This document shows positions 1 to 8,001 of a stretch of 64,000 nucleotides of DNA, in pieces. Source of the stretch: JBNKHG01 sp050290225. Its GTDB lineage: Bacteria > Pseudomonadota > Gammaproteobacteria > Pseudomonadales > Cellvibrionaceae. The notes below the pieces were generated by a model. It saw only the letters and a list, made by a program, of their open reading frames with translations. It was not told the origin of the DNA and made no database searches. The stretch spans positions 45,570 through 109,569 of the forward strand of contig JBNKHG010000076.1 in assembly GCA_050290225.1 (NCBI GenBank). Direction: 5' to 3'. The position numbers and the translations under genes were made by a program. How positions within the stretch are numbered: position 1 is the stretch's first letter; each line of letters begins with the position of its first letter.

Positions 1-701
1 TCGATGTTACCCGTCGCACGGTGGAGATGGCCCACGCCTGCGGTGTTTCCGTAGAGGGAGAGCTGGGTTGCCTGGGTTCCCTGGAAACCGGCGAGGCCGG
101 TGAGGAAGACGGTGTTGGCGCCGAAGGTAAGTTGACTCATGAGCAGATGTTGACCGACCCGGAGGAGGCGGCCGATTTCGTCAACAAAACCAATGTTGAT
201 GCGCTGGCCATCGCTTGCGGTACTTCCCACGGTGCATACAAATTCACACGCCCACCCACCGGTGACATTCTCGCCATCGACCGGATCAAGGAAATTCACG
301 CCCGTATCCCCAACACCCACTTGGTGATGCACGGTTCTTCGTCGGTGCCCCAGGAGTGGTTGGCGGTGATCAATGAGTACGGTGGTGAGATTCCGGAGAC
401 CTACGGTGTACCGGTAGAGCAGATTTGCGAAGGTATCAAGCACGGTGTGCGCAAGGTCAATATCGATACCGATCTGCGTCTGGCCTCGACCGGAGCTGTA
501 CGCCGCTTTCTATCCCAAAACAAATCGGAGTTCGATCCACGCAAATACCTGAAGGAAACCGTCGCCGCAATGAGAGATATCTGTGTGGCGCGCTATGAAG
601 CCTTTGGTACCGCCGGCAACGCTGATAAAATTACGCCCTTCGGCCTGGAAGCCATGTTCAGCCGCTATTCCAGCGGTGAACTGGATGCGAGGGTCAACTG
701 A
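1..701 (+). CDS. fba: Class II fructose-1,6-bisphosphate aldolase, C-terminal part (cut by window edge)
   Basis: The reading frame is open from base 3 (DVTRRTVEMAHACG) and runs to the TGA at 699-701, so the gene begins before the window. The enzyme cleaves fructose-1,6-bisphosphate to dihydroxyacetone phosphate and glyceraldehyde-3-phosphate in cytosolic glycolysis/gluconeogenesis. Visible class II signatures are VEGELGCLGSLETGEAGEEDG-type residues at the left end, the zinc-ligand region VMHGSSSVP, and KVNIDTDLRLA, which binds substrate phosphate. The long form with these insertions is the Calvin-cycle-type subgroup common in gammaproteobacteria. It ends directly before an intrinsic terminator. 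The start, the first metal ligands and the promoter are outside the window. Confidence 0.95.
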   Translation, partial: DVTRRTVEMAHACGVSVEGELGCLGSLETGEAGEEDGVGAEGKLTHEQMLTDPEEAADFVNKTNVDALAIACGTSHGAYKFTRPPTGDILAIDRIKEIHARIPNTHLVMHGSSSVPQEWLAVINEYGGEIPETYGVPVEQICEGIKHGVRKVNIDTDLRLASTGAVRRFLSQNKSEFDPRKYLKETVAAMRDICVARYEAFGTAGNADKITPFGLEAMFSRYSSGELDARVN

Positions 702-710
702 GCCGGCGCT

Positions 711-741
711 AAAAAAAGGCGGATTTGATTCCGCCTTTTTT
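711..741 (+). terminator. Rho-independent terminator after fba
   Basis: A run of A, then the stem GGCGGA (718-723), a six-base loop and TCCGCC (730-735), then six T. The A-run pairs with the T-run, so it may work in both directions. It lies 9 bases after the fba stop. Confidence 0.9.
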
Positions 742-761
742 ATGCCCGGCTTCTTCATACG

Positions 762-1727
762 ATGAAAAGGGAACATCTCAGTCAACTGCGTGAACAACTG
801 CCGGCACTTGCCTTTGTGCCCGAATTGGATGGCGACTTCCAGGCAAACCCCTTGGCGCAGCAATATCTGGATTTCTACGGTATTAATTTTGCCGCTGAAA
901 TGACGGGCCTGTGCCATGGTTTTGGTGTGCTCGACGTGGAAGATTACCGCCTTGCCACTCACTACTGGCTGCCGCAGGAGGCCAGGGGTGCCCTGTTTTT
1001 AGTGCATGGTTACTACGACCATGTTGGGCTTTATGGCCATGTCATTCGCTTTGCCCTGCAGTCGGGGCTCGCGGTGGTGGCCTTTGACCTCCCCGGCCAC
1101 GGGCTCAGTACCGGCGCCCTCGCAGTCATCGACTCGTTTGACGCTTACGCCAATGCCCTGGAGCGATTGGTTCAATCGATGGGTAAGTTGTTACCCCGGC
1201 CCTGGCACCTGATCGGCCAGAGCACCGGTGGAGCGGTGATCCTGAATCATTTATGGCGCTTCGAATCGCAAGATTTCGAAAAAGTGATGCTGTTGGCGCC
1301 CCTGATCCGAGCCCACCGCTGGGCCTGGGTGAATCTGGCGCATATGTTACTAAGTGCTTTTGTCTCCCAGATCGACCGCGCATTCGCTGCCAGTAGTCAC
1401 GATGAAAACTTCAATCGCTTTCTGGCGGAGAGGGATCCTCTACAAGCCAGGATTGTGTCGGTGCCCTGGGTAGGGGCAATGAAGCGGTGGGTCAAAGACT
1501 TTGTCTCTTTTGCACCCAAGTCTACGCCGGTGTTGTTAGTGCAGGGCGATGCCGACACTACGGTCGATTGGCGTTTCAATATACCCCTGATTCAGGCCAA
1601 GCTGCCGGTGCATCGATTACAAATTATCGCTGGAGCCCGTCATCAATTGGTCAATGAAAGCGAACGCTATCGGCAGGAGTTGTTTGGCATCCTCAGCGAC
1701 TATTTACAACAACCGCACCAACGCTAA
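762..1727 (+). CDS. Alpha/beta hydrolase (serine hydrolase, monoglyceride-lipase-like)
   Basis: A 321-aa cytosolic alpha/beta hydrolase of the Hydrolase_4 type; its substrate cannot be read from sequence. LFLVHGYYDH (about residues 79-87) supplies the oxyanion-hole HG motif. AFDLPGHGLS follows at 107-116, and the nucleophile elbow is GQSTGG with Ser154. The likely acid is the Asp in VQGDADTTVDW (about 260-270) and the likely base the His in GARHQL near 294. The elbow has Gln-Ser-Thr where most relatives have His-Ser-Met. A second, unrelated-subfamily hydrolase starts 16 bases downstream, so the two are probably cotranscribed. No clear Shine-Dalgarno precedes the ATG; the nearby upstream terminator leaves little leader. 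Confidence 0.8.
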   Translation: MKREHLSQLREQLPALAFVPELDGDFQANPLAQQYLDFYGINFAAEMTGLCHGFGVLDVEDYRLATHYWLPQEARGALFLVHGYYDHVGLYGHVIRFALQSGLAVVAFDLPGHGLSTGALAVIDSFDAYANALERLVQSMGKLLPRPWHLIGQSTGGAVILNHLWRFESQDFEKVMLLAPLIRAHRWAWVNLAHMLLSAFVSQIDRAFAASSHDENFNRFLAERDPLQARIVSVPWVGAMKRWVKDFVSFAPKSTPVLLVQGDADTTVDWRFNIPLIQAKLPVHRLQIIAGARHQLVNESERYRQELFGILSDYLQQPHQR

Positions 1728-1743
1728 CCCTGGAGGTGAAATC

Positions 1744-2682
1744 ATGTCTGGCAGTCAGGATTCTTTGAGCGGGAAGCAACCACTGGCGCAGGTGATAGAT
1801 CATTTGCGCTGCCTGGCGACTGAGACCACCCAAGTGCGAGCCGATGTCGGCCGGCGACGGGAATTGATTGATGGCTACTTTGCAGCCGCGCCGGAAATCA
1901 TGGCGGGGGCGCTCGAACCTCAGGTTGTATCGATTGAAGACCGCCAGGCCTATTGGTTTGTCCCCGAAGGTGCCGACACCCGACGACGCCTGCTCTATAT
2001 CCACGGCGGATCATGGATGTCCGGATCAGTTGTCGGCTATGCGGCACTGTGCAGTCGCCTGGCCCGGGCCAGTGGTTGTGCGTTGTTGTTTATCGACTAT
2101 GCCCTGATGCCTGAGCATCCGTTTCCCGAAGGGCTTAATAACTGTGTTGCTGCCTACCATTGGATGAGCGACAACGGCCCGGATGGCGACTCTCCGGCTG
2201 TGCGCACTTATATCGTCGGGGATTCCGCCGGAGGCAATCTGACCCTGGCTTCACTGTTGAGTCTCAAACAGAAGGGGGCGCCGCTACCGGACGCTGTCAT
2301 AGCCATGTCGCCCTGCACGGATTTCACCGGTAGCGGTGAATCTATGCAAACCCGGCGTGAGGCCGATCCGATTATTCTGCCGGAAGCCATTCCGCTTCTG
2401 GCCCAGATGTACTTGCAAAACGGTGACTGCCCGACTCAGCCGCTGGTATCGCCGCTGTTTGGCGAACTGTCGGGACTGCCACCGTTGCTACTACAGACGG
2501 GAGACGCGGAAGTCCTGCTCGACGATACCCTTCGCTTTGCCGAAAAGGCGGAAGCTGCCGGTGTCGATGTTACGCTGGATGTCTGGCCTGAGATGATCCA
2601 TGTATTTCAGGGTTTTGCACCATTGTTACCCCAGGCCGTTGAAGCGATAGGGCGGATGGCGGATTTTATTAGAAGCCATTGA
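1744..2682 (+). CDS. Alpha/beta hydrolase of the hormone-sensitive-lipase (family IV) type
   Basis: A 312-aa esterase of the HSL/family IV group. HGGSW (residues 87-91) is the HSL oxyanion-hole motif, GDSAGG (159-164, Ser161) the nucleophile elbow, QTGDAEVLLDD near 255 the acid region and MIHVF near 285 the catalytic His region. The open frame extends upstream to 1654, inside the previous gene. ATG 1744 is preferred because GGAGGTG lies six bases before it and because it avoids overlap. Members hydrolyse short-chain acyl esters; the natural substrate is unknown. It is followed by a strong bidirectional terminator shared with serA, which converges from the other strand. Confidence 0.85.
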   Translation: MSGSQDSLSGKQPLAQVIDHLRCLATETTQVRADVGRRRELIDGYFAAAPEIMAGALEPQVVSIEDRQAYWFVPEGADTRRRLLYIHGGSWMSGSVVGYAALCSRLARASGCALLFIDYALMPEHPFPEGLNNCVAAYHWMSDNGPDGDSPAVRTYIVGDSAGGNLTLASLLSLKQKGAPLPDAVIAMSPCTDFTGSGESMQTRREADPIILPEAIPLLAQMYLQNGDCPTQPLVSPLFGELSGLPPLLLQTGDAEVLLDDTLRFAEKAEAAGVDVTLDVWPEMIHVFQGFAPLLPQAVEAIGRMADFIRSH

Positions 2683-2726
2683 AAATATTACAGAAAGGAA
2701 CATAGAGGCCGAGCGCAAATCTTAAG

Positions 2727-2762
2727 GCACAAAAAAACCGCCCGAGGGCGGCTTTTTTGTGC
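2727..2762. terminator. Bidirectional terminator between hydrolase gene and serA
   Basis: A perfect hairpin: GCACAAAAAAACCGCCC, loop GAG, then the reverse complement ending in TTTTTTGTGC. The A- and T-runs on both sides suit the convergent genes ending at 2682 (+) and 2775 (-). Confidence 0.93.
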
Positions 2763-2774
2763 CTATGGCGATGA

Positions 2775-4007
2775 TCAGTACAGCACCCGGCAGCGAATAG
2801 TGCCCTCGATACTGCGTAACTTCTGAAGCGCTACGTCACTGTAGTCGGCATCGATATCCACCACTACATAGCCCACATTTTCGTTGGTTTCCAAATGCTG
2901 GGCGGAAATATTGATATTGTTTTCCGAAAACACCTGGTTGATGGCGGTGAGCATACCGGGCACGTTCTTGTGTATATGCAACAAGCGATGTACATCGGCG
3001 TGCAGGGGCAGTGCCACTTCCGGGAAGTTGACGGAGCTGGTGGTAGTGCCGTTGTCAGAGTATTTGGCCAGTTTCTCTGCCACTTCCACGCCGATATTTT
3101 CCTGGGCCTCCATGGTGGAACCGCCGATATGGGGTGTCAATATGGCATTGTCGAACTCGCGCAGCGGAGAGATAAACTCCTCATCGTTGCCCCGGGGTTC
3201 CACCGGGAAGACATCGATAGCCGTGCCAGCCAGGTGGCCGGATCTCAGGCCTCCGGCCAGTGCGTCGATATCCACCACAGTGCCGCGAGAGGCATTGAGC
3301 AGGATCGCGCCTTTTTTCATCTGTGCGATTTCGGTGGCGCCGATCAAATTCTTGGTGGATCCGGTCTCGGGGACGTGCAGGCTAACGATATCGGATTCAG
3401 CCAGGAGTTCGTTCAGGGACCGCACCTGCGAGGCGTTGCCCAGAGGTAGTTTGGTGATCACATCATAGAAACGCACTTTCATGCCCAGGGATTCGGCCAG
3501 GACACTGACCTGACTTCCGATGGAACCATAGCCGACCACACCCAGGACCTTGCCCCGGATCTCATAAGACTTGGCTGCGGACTTCTGCCAGCCGCCACGG
3601 TGGCAGACCGCGTTCTTTTCAGGGATGCCACGCAACAACAGAATCGCTTCGGCTATAACCAGTTCGGCCACAGAGCGGGTGTTGGAGTAGGGGGCGTTAA
3701 AGACGGCCACGCCATATTCCTGGGCTGCTGTAAGATCCACCTGGTTGGTGCCGATGCAGAAACAGCCCACAGCGATCAGCTTCGGGGCATTCTCGAAAAT
3801 CCGGCGAGTTAGCTGGGTGCGGGAGCGGATGCCGATAAAGTGGGCATCTTTAACGCGCTCGATCAACTCTTCTTCCGGAAGCGAGGCCTTCAAGTGCACC
3901 ACGTTGGTATAGCCTTCGGCGTTCAGGGTATCCACAGCAGACTGGTGCACCCCTTCCAGCAGCAGGAACTTGATCTTGCTTTTGTCGAGTGATGTGGTCT
4001 TGACCAT
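2775..4007 (-). CDS. serA: D-3-phosphoglycerate dehydrogenase
   Basis: 410 aa, the length of the E. coli-type SerA, which oxidises 3-phosphoglycerate to 3-phosphohydroxypyruvate in the first step of serine synthesis. The NAD-binding turn GYGSIGS is at 159-165, the catalytic Arg in NASRGTVVD near 240, and the catalytic His in LTPHIGGST near 292. A C-terminal ACT domain starts around 338 (HIHKNVPGMLTAINQVF), the usual serine-sensing allosteric site. The start ATG has only a distant GAGGT. Convergent with the hydrolase gene; no operon partner. The A- and T-rich sequence upstream to 4278 holds no gene. Confidence 0.97.
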   Translation of the reverse strand: MVKTTSLDKSKIKFLLLEGVHQSAVDTLNAEGYTNVVHLKASLPEEELIERVKDAHFIGIRSRTQLTRRIFENAPKLIAVGCFCIGTNQVDLTAAQEYGVAVFNAPYSNTRSVAELVIAEAILLLRGIPEKNAVCHRGGWQKSAAKSYEIRGKVLGVVGYGSIGSQVSVLAESLGMKVRFYDVITKLPLGNASQVRSLNELLAESDIVSLHVPETGSTKNLIGATEIAQMKKGAILLNASRGTVVDIDALAGGLRSGHLAGTAIDVFPVEPRGNDEEFISPLREFDNAILTPHIGGSTMEAQENIGVEVAEKLAKYSDNGTTTSSVNFPEVALPLHADVHRLLHIHKNVPGMLTAINQVFSENNINISAQHLETNENVGYVVVDIDADYSDVALQKLRSIEGTIRCRVLY

Positions 4008-4278
4008 AAGGATATTTCTACCTCGAAAATGCGGGTGGGGCTGCCAGCGCCACGTGGGAATACAGTTACATGGCCGCTGTTGCGGAGCAGTGCAACGGGC
4101 GCCCTGCTAAAAAGCGCGCATTCTAGCACAGTTCATCGGCGATTGTGGCGGGGAGAATAATGGCTATAAACGCAGGAAATAGTAACCATTGGCCACTAAG
4201 CGGAGGCTTTAGCAGCGGAATGCTTTGAAGTTGGAGCTCTCTATTCTGACCGCGGCCAAAATAGAGAGCGGTTGGCCA

Positions 4279-4488
4279 TTACTCGGGAGTAACGTTCTCG
4301 GCCTGGGGACCTTTTTGGCCCTGAACCACTTCGAAGGTCACCTTCTGGCCTTCATGCAGGGTGCGGCGGCCAGTGCCGTTGATGGCGCGGAAATGTACAA
4401 ACACATCGGAGTCGCCTTCACGTTCAATAAACCCGAAACCCTTCTCGTCATTAAACCATTTGACGACACCGGAAACTAAATCTGACAT
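4279..4488 (-). CDS. Cold-shock-domain protein (CspA family)
   Basis: A 69-aa single cold-shock domain. RNP1 (KGFGFI) and RNP2 (VFVHF) are intact, and VVKWFNDEKGFG is the family start. Such proteins bind single-stranded RNA and act as RNA chaperones. The frame opens 15 bases earlier, but ATG 4488 (MSDLVSG) is chosen because GAGGACG lies just before it and because family members start here. A gene-free stretch of about 450 bases upstream is consistent with the long structured leader seen on cold-inducible csp genes. Whether this copy is cold-inducible or constitutive cannot be told. Confidence 0.93.
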   Translation of the reverse strand: MSDLVSGVVKWFNDEKGFGFIEREGDSDVFVHFRAINGTGRRTLHEGQKVTFEVVQGQKGPQAENVTPE

Positions 4489-4940
4489 AACGTCCTCATC
4501 CACTTATTTATGCCCCGGGGAGGCAGACTCCACCAGGTGATATTGCGACTGCGGTGGTAACACCCCAGTCAGTTCTAACGCCAGCGGTTTAAGGCTTGGC
4601 GCTTCCAACAGCCAAAACGCCGATCTCAACAGAGAGGACAGTTACATTTAACAGGCGAATATAAACTACAGCCTCCGCAACCCGTGCGGTGGCCGGACAA
4701 GGCGGGACCTCGACGATACACTGCGGAATGGGTGACTTGGGCCTTAGGGATATACATGGAGCGGTGTTAGATGTAGCAACTAGCAGTCTTGTTATGTTGG
4801 AACCCCCATGCTACCTCAAAACTCTCTCTAATAACCACTATCTCGCGACAATTAATTTCGACTTTTCTCGGCAGCTGGTGGATCTCGAAATCCGGGGCGT
4901 GTGAGGCTGTGTTAGTCCAGCCACTTGCGGACCATACAGG
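4489..4940 (-). other. Gene-free stretch: probable csp 5' leader and promoter region
   Basis: No supported gene on either strand; two short + frames here lack start signals and family features. A possible -10 element TATATT on the minus strand (4658-4663) would give a leader of about 155 bases for the cold-shock gene, the usual size for cspA-type mRNAs, but no good -35 stands 17 bases from it. The remainder to 4940 holds nothing recognisable. Confidence 0.35.
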
Positions 4941-5216
4941 CTATTCGCCGGAGCTGGGTTTTTCCAGCGGGTTGGCGATATAGTCATCCAGTTGTTCGAT
5001 CAGCAAATCTCGGTAGTGTTTGGTCAGGTATTTGACCGCAGCGTCCTTTTCGTCGGCCAGATCGTCAGTGTTGGCAGCCACCACAAAGGCGTTATAACGG
5101 GCGGCGGCGTACTGCAGGGCGGAGTTGACGATGTCGGGTGACAGCATTTCCGCCTTTTCATTGGCTTCGGTAAGCAGGGCGTCCACCAGGGTCCAGAAGT
5201 CTTGATCCTTGCTCAT
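4941..5216 (-). CDS. DUF3144 family protein
   Basis: A 91-aa soluble, acidic, helix-rich protein. The pattern DFWTLVDALLTEANEK, SALQYAAARYNAFVVA and a C-terminal YRDLLIEQLDDYIANP matches the DUF3144 family, small proteins of unknown function widespread in gammaproteobacteria. No signal peptide, membrane segment or catalytic motif is visible. ATG 5216 is the first start in frame, with only a weak purine-rich stretch before it. It stands alone on the minus strand downstream of ubiI, separated by 177 bases that include one copy of a dispersed repeat. Confidence 0.8.
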   Translation of the reverse strand: MSKDQDFWTLVDALLTEANEKAEMLSPDIVNSALQYAAARYNAFVVAANTDDLADEKDAAVKYLTKHYRDLLIEQLDDYIANPLEKPSSGE

Positions 5217-5337
5217 GGAGAGTATGTCTCTAATTCAGGTTTTGTGTTGCAGAAATTGCGGCTCACGGACTAGTGTAGTGTCTCATATAAGATGACGCAC
5301 GAGCCCCCATATAGGGGTTTACGGCGTGTTTCTGCGC

Positions 5338-5401
5338 TCAGGCCGGATCGAAGCCTACTTACCTATATCCGTCAATATCACCTTGAAGGAGTACTAGAGT
5401 C
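5338..5401 (-). repeat. 64-bp dispersed repeat, copy A (at the ubiI stop codon)
   Basis: Read on the minus strand this starts GACTCTAGTACTC and ends GATCCGGCCTGA. It matches the + strand at 32651-32714 at 62 of 64 positions. Its first bases contain the last sense codon and the TAG stop of ubiI; the other copy does the same for hisF. Identity stops abruptly at both edges. No internal long inverted repeat and no coding capacity was seen. Confidence 0.9.
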
Positions 5402-6638
5402 CCATCGCCTGTTTGATAATAAAATTCTTAAGTAGCGGTAGCTGGTCCAACTGCGCCATACCGGCGTTGCGAACCCAGCGCAGGGGCAGATGCCTGCTGC
5501 CAAACAATCGCTTGAAACCCTCCATGGCGCTCATCATGCCCAGGTTGCTACCCAGGCGCTGGCGCTGGTAGCGGCGCAGGATAGAGTAGTCGCCGAGGGG
5601 CAGGCCCCGGGCCTGGCCTCGCCGGATTTCCGCCACCAGGGCAGTGGCGTCCAACAGCCCAAGGTTGACTCCCTGGCCCGCCAGAGGGTGAATGGTGTGG
5701 GCGGCATCGCCGACCAGGGCGATGCCCGGTTGGATATACTCCACCGCGTGACGTTGTCGCAGGGGCAGGCAAAAGCGCGGATCGCTGTGTTCAACCGGCC
5801 CCAGTCTCAATTCCAGTGCCTGGCCCAGGGCATTACAAAACGCGGCATCATCCAGTGCCATCAGCTCGTCAGCCAGGGTCGACTCCGCGGACCAGACAAT
5901 GGACGAGAAGTGGCTGTCGGAGGAGCCTGTGTTGGTCAGCTGCAATGGCAGAAAAGCGAGGGGCCCGGTGCTCATAAAACGCTGCCATGCGGTGAACTGG
6001 TGAGGCAGTTCGGTACGCACCGTGGTGACTATAGCCTTGTGGCCATAGTCCCATTCGCGGGTTCTTACCCGGGCCATCCTGCGGACAAAGGAATTTGCGC
6101 CGTCGGCGGCAACCAGCAGGGGCGTCTTGAACTGGCTGCCGTCGGCCAGGGTGATCTGCACCGGCTGCCCTGGAGTGGGCGGCGCCTGCAGGTCGGCAAC
6201 CCTGGCTGGGCGTAGCAGCTCCACCCCGGGGCTGTCGGCCAGACATTGGAGCACGGCCCGGGTGACCACCGAGTTTTCGATAATATGGCCCAGATTGGGT
6301 TGCTGTACATCCCGGCAGTCAAAGTGGATGCTGGCCGTACCCTCGCTGTCCCAGACATGCATATCGGTATAGGGGCATAGCCGGGCCTCGGTAATAAACG
6401 ACCAGGCGCCGAAACTCGCCAGAAATTGCTCGGAAGACCGGGTTAACGCTACCACCCGCGGATCGAAATTGTTGCCACTGAAGGTATGGGGCTCAGGGCC
6501 GGCTTCGATCAGGGCGATACGCAGTGGTCGCTCGGTCCGGGCCAACGCACAGGCAATCGATGCGCCAACCATGCCGGCGCCGACAATCACGATATCGTAG
6601 GTTGTGGATCCGTGGTTGGTCGAGGACTCTGTGCTCAC
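5394..6638 (-). CDS. ubiI: FAD-dependent 2-octaprenylphenol (ubiquinone pathway) hydroxylase, UbiI/VisC type
   Basis: A 414-aa flavoprotein monooxygenase of the UbiH/UbiF/VisC family. The N-terminal FAD fold has VGAGMVG (about 20-26). DPRVVALTRSSEQFL follows near 60 and MHVWDSEG near 95; the latter is typical of UbiI rather than UbiH. The second FAD site is GDAAHTIHPLAGQGVNLG near 300-318. UbiI hydroxylates C5 of the ring during ubiquinone synthesis. Gene order pepP-ubiH-ubiI on the minus strand agrees with that known in E. coli and Pseudomonas. It starts 57 bases after the ubiH stop. The last codon and stop lie inside the 64-bp repeat. Confidence 0.92.
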   Translation of the reverse strand: MSTESSTNHGSTTYDIVIVGAGMVGASIACALARTERPLRIALIEAGPEPHTFSGNNFDPRVVALTRSSEQFLASFGAWSFITEARLCPYTDMHVWDSEGTASIHFDCRDVQQPNLGHIIENSVVTRAVLQCLADSPGVELLRPARVADLQAPPTPGQPVQITLADGSQFKTPLLVAADGANSFVRRMARVRTREWDYGHKAIVTTVRTELPHQFTAWQRFMSTGPLAFLPLQLTNTGSSDSHFSSIVWSAESTLADELMALDDAAFCNALGQALELRLGPVEHSDPRFCLPLRQRHAVEYIQPGIALVGDAAHTIHPLAGQGVNLGLLDATALVAEIRRGQARGLPLGDYSILRRYQRQRLGSNLGMMSAMEGFKRLFGSRHLPLRWVRNAGMAQLDQLPLLKNFIIKQAMGL

Positions 6639-6694
6639 ACTGGCTTACTCGGTTGGTGACTGGTAAACATGGTTTCTGTTTTTCTCTCCCGGTT

Positions 6695-7942
6695 TCAGAT
6701 GCGGGCCTGGCGCAGCGCCTTGCCCATGGAGTGTTGTGCCAACAACTCTTTTGCCGGAGGTAACAATTCCAGGCCCAGCAGGCCCAGGTTACGCAGTGTC
6801 CGGGCTCCCGGAGCGCGAGTGGAGAACAACTGGGTAATCCTATCACTGAATTGGATGGTCGCGGCTTGATCCAGCGCCTGCAAGCGCTGGTATTGTTGCA
6901 ACAGACTGATTTTGCCCGGGGACAACCCCTGTAGGTGGCCCCCGTTGAGCACTTCGGAGAGCGTGGCGCAGTCGCGCAGGGCCAGGTTGAATCCCTGTCC
7001 GGCCACCGGGTGCAGGAAATGGGCGGCATTGCCCATTATCGCAATATTGGAGCGCACTTGTTCACGGGCGATTTTCAGCTGTAGGGGGTAAGCGTGGCGG
7101 GCGCCTACCCGGGTAAAGTGTCCCAGGCGATGACCGAACTGATCCTGCAACGCAGCCAGGAAGTGTGTGTCGCTGAGGGCTAAAGTATCATTCACGTTTT
7201 CGCTGGGGCGGGTCCACACCAGAGCGCTACGATGTTCGGCATCGGCGCTCTCCAGAGGCAGCAGGGCCATTGGACCCTGTTCGGTAAAACGCTCGAAAGC
7301 AATGTTTCGGTGGGGGTGGCTGAAAGCGACATTCGCGATAATGGCGGTCTGGCGGTAGTCGACGATATCCACGTCAATCCCCAGGGCCTGGCGCAAGGGA
7401 GAGTCTCCACCATCGGCGACAGCCGCCAGCCGGGTAAAGACCTGGCGCTCGACACCCTCCTGTTCCAATTGCAGGCTGACGCCTTCTCGACGCGGTTGCA
7501 GCTGGGTGGTCCGTGCCGGAGCCAGGCAGGTGAGATTGGATAGGTCCCTTACCCGTGCCAGCAGTACCGCACCCAGCCAGGCGTTTTCGATGACATAACC
7601 CACAGCGTCCAGGCCGTGTTCAGCGGCGTCGATCAAACTGCCACCAGGGTGCCCACGGTCAGACACATGTACCTGGCGAATTGGGGTGGCGTGCCGCTCA
7701 AGCTGAGACCACAGCTCCAGCCGTTGGAAAATTTCGACACTGCCTCGGGCGATCGCCGAGGAACGGGCATCGAAACTGGGTTGGTAGTGAGTCGGTTTTC
7801 CGGTGGTGGCCGCGGCCAGTGGAAAGGCTTCGATCAGGGCGATGCGCCATTCGCGGTTGGCCTGGGCCAGCAGGCAGGCGAGACTGGCCCCGACCATGCC
7901 GCCGCCAATAATGGCGATATCGAAGTTGTCGCTGGTTTGCAT
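6695..7942 (-). CDS. ubiH: 2-octaprenyl-6-methoxyphenol hydroxylase
   Basis: About 415 aa, FAD-dependent monooxygenase of ubiquinone synthesis. IIGGGMVGASL is the dinucleotide-binding start; PSFDARSSAIARGS and QVHVSDRGH are UbiH-type signatures; GNAAHFLHPVAGQGFNLALRD binds FAD near the C-terminus. The frame opens 33 bases earlier (7975). ATG 7942 (MQTSDNFDIAI) is preferred because it is closer to the beta1 strand as in relatives and has AAGGAAAAGAG upstream, but 7975 cannot be excluded. It sits between pepP and ubiI in one minus-strand operon. The residue before HPVAGQG is Leu rather than the more usual Ile or Thr, which is within family variation. Confidence 0.93.
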   Translation of the reverse strand: MQTSDNFDIAIIGGGMVGASLACLLAQANREWRIALIEAFPLAAATTGKPTHYQPSFDARSSAIARGSVEIFQRLELWSQLERHATPIRQVHVSDRGHPGGSLIDAAEHGLDAVGYVIENAWLGAVLLARVRDLSNLTCLAPARTTQLQPRREGVSLQLEQEGVERQVFTRLAAVADGGDSPLRQALGIDVDIVDYRQTAIIANVAFSHPHRNIAFERFTEQGPMALLPLESADAEHRSALVWTRPSENVNDTLALSDTHFLAALQDQFGHRLGHFTRVGARHAYPLQLKIAREQVRSNIAIMGNAAHFLHPVAGQGFNLALRDCATLSEVLNGGHLQGLSPGKISLLQQYQRLQALDQAATIQFSDRITQLFSTRAPGARTLRNLGLLGLELLPPAKELLAQHSMGKALRQARI

Positions 7943-8001
7943 GCTGGACCGCTCTTTTCCTTGTTGGGGATGCATCGCCGGAAGGGCTAGGCTGCCTCCG
8001 G

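Noticed and set aside
4689..4983. Short + frames in the spacer downstream of serA
   Set aside because: No start signals or family features; the stretch fits the csp leader and promoter region better.
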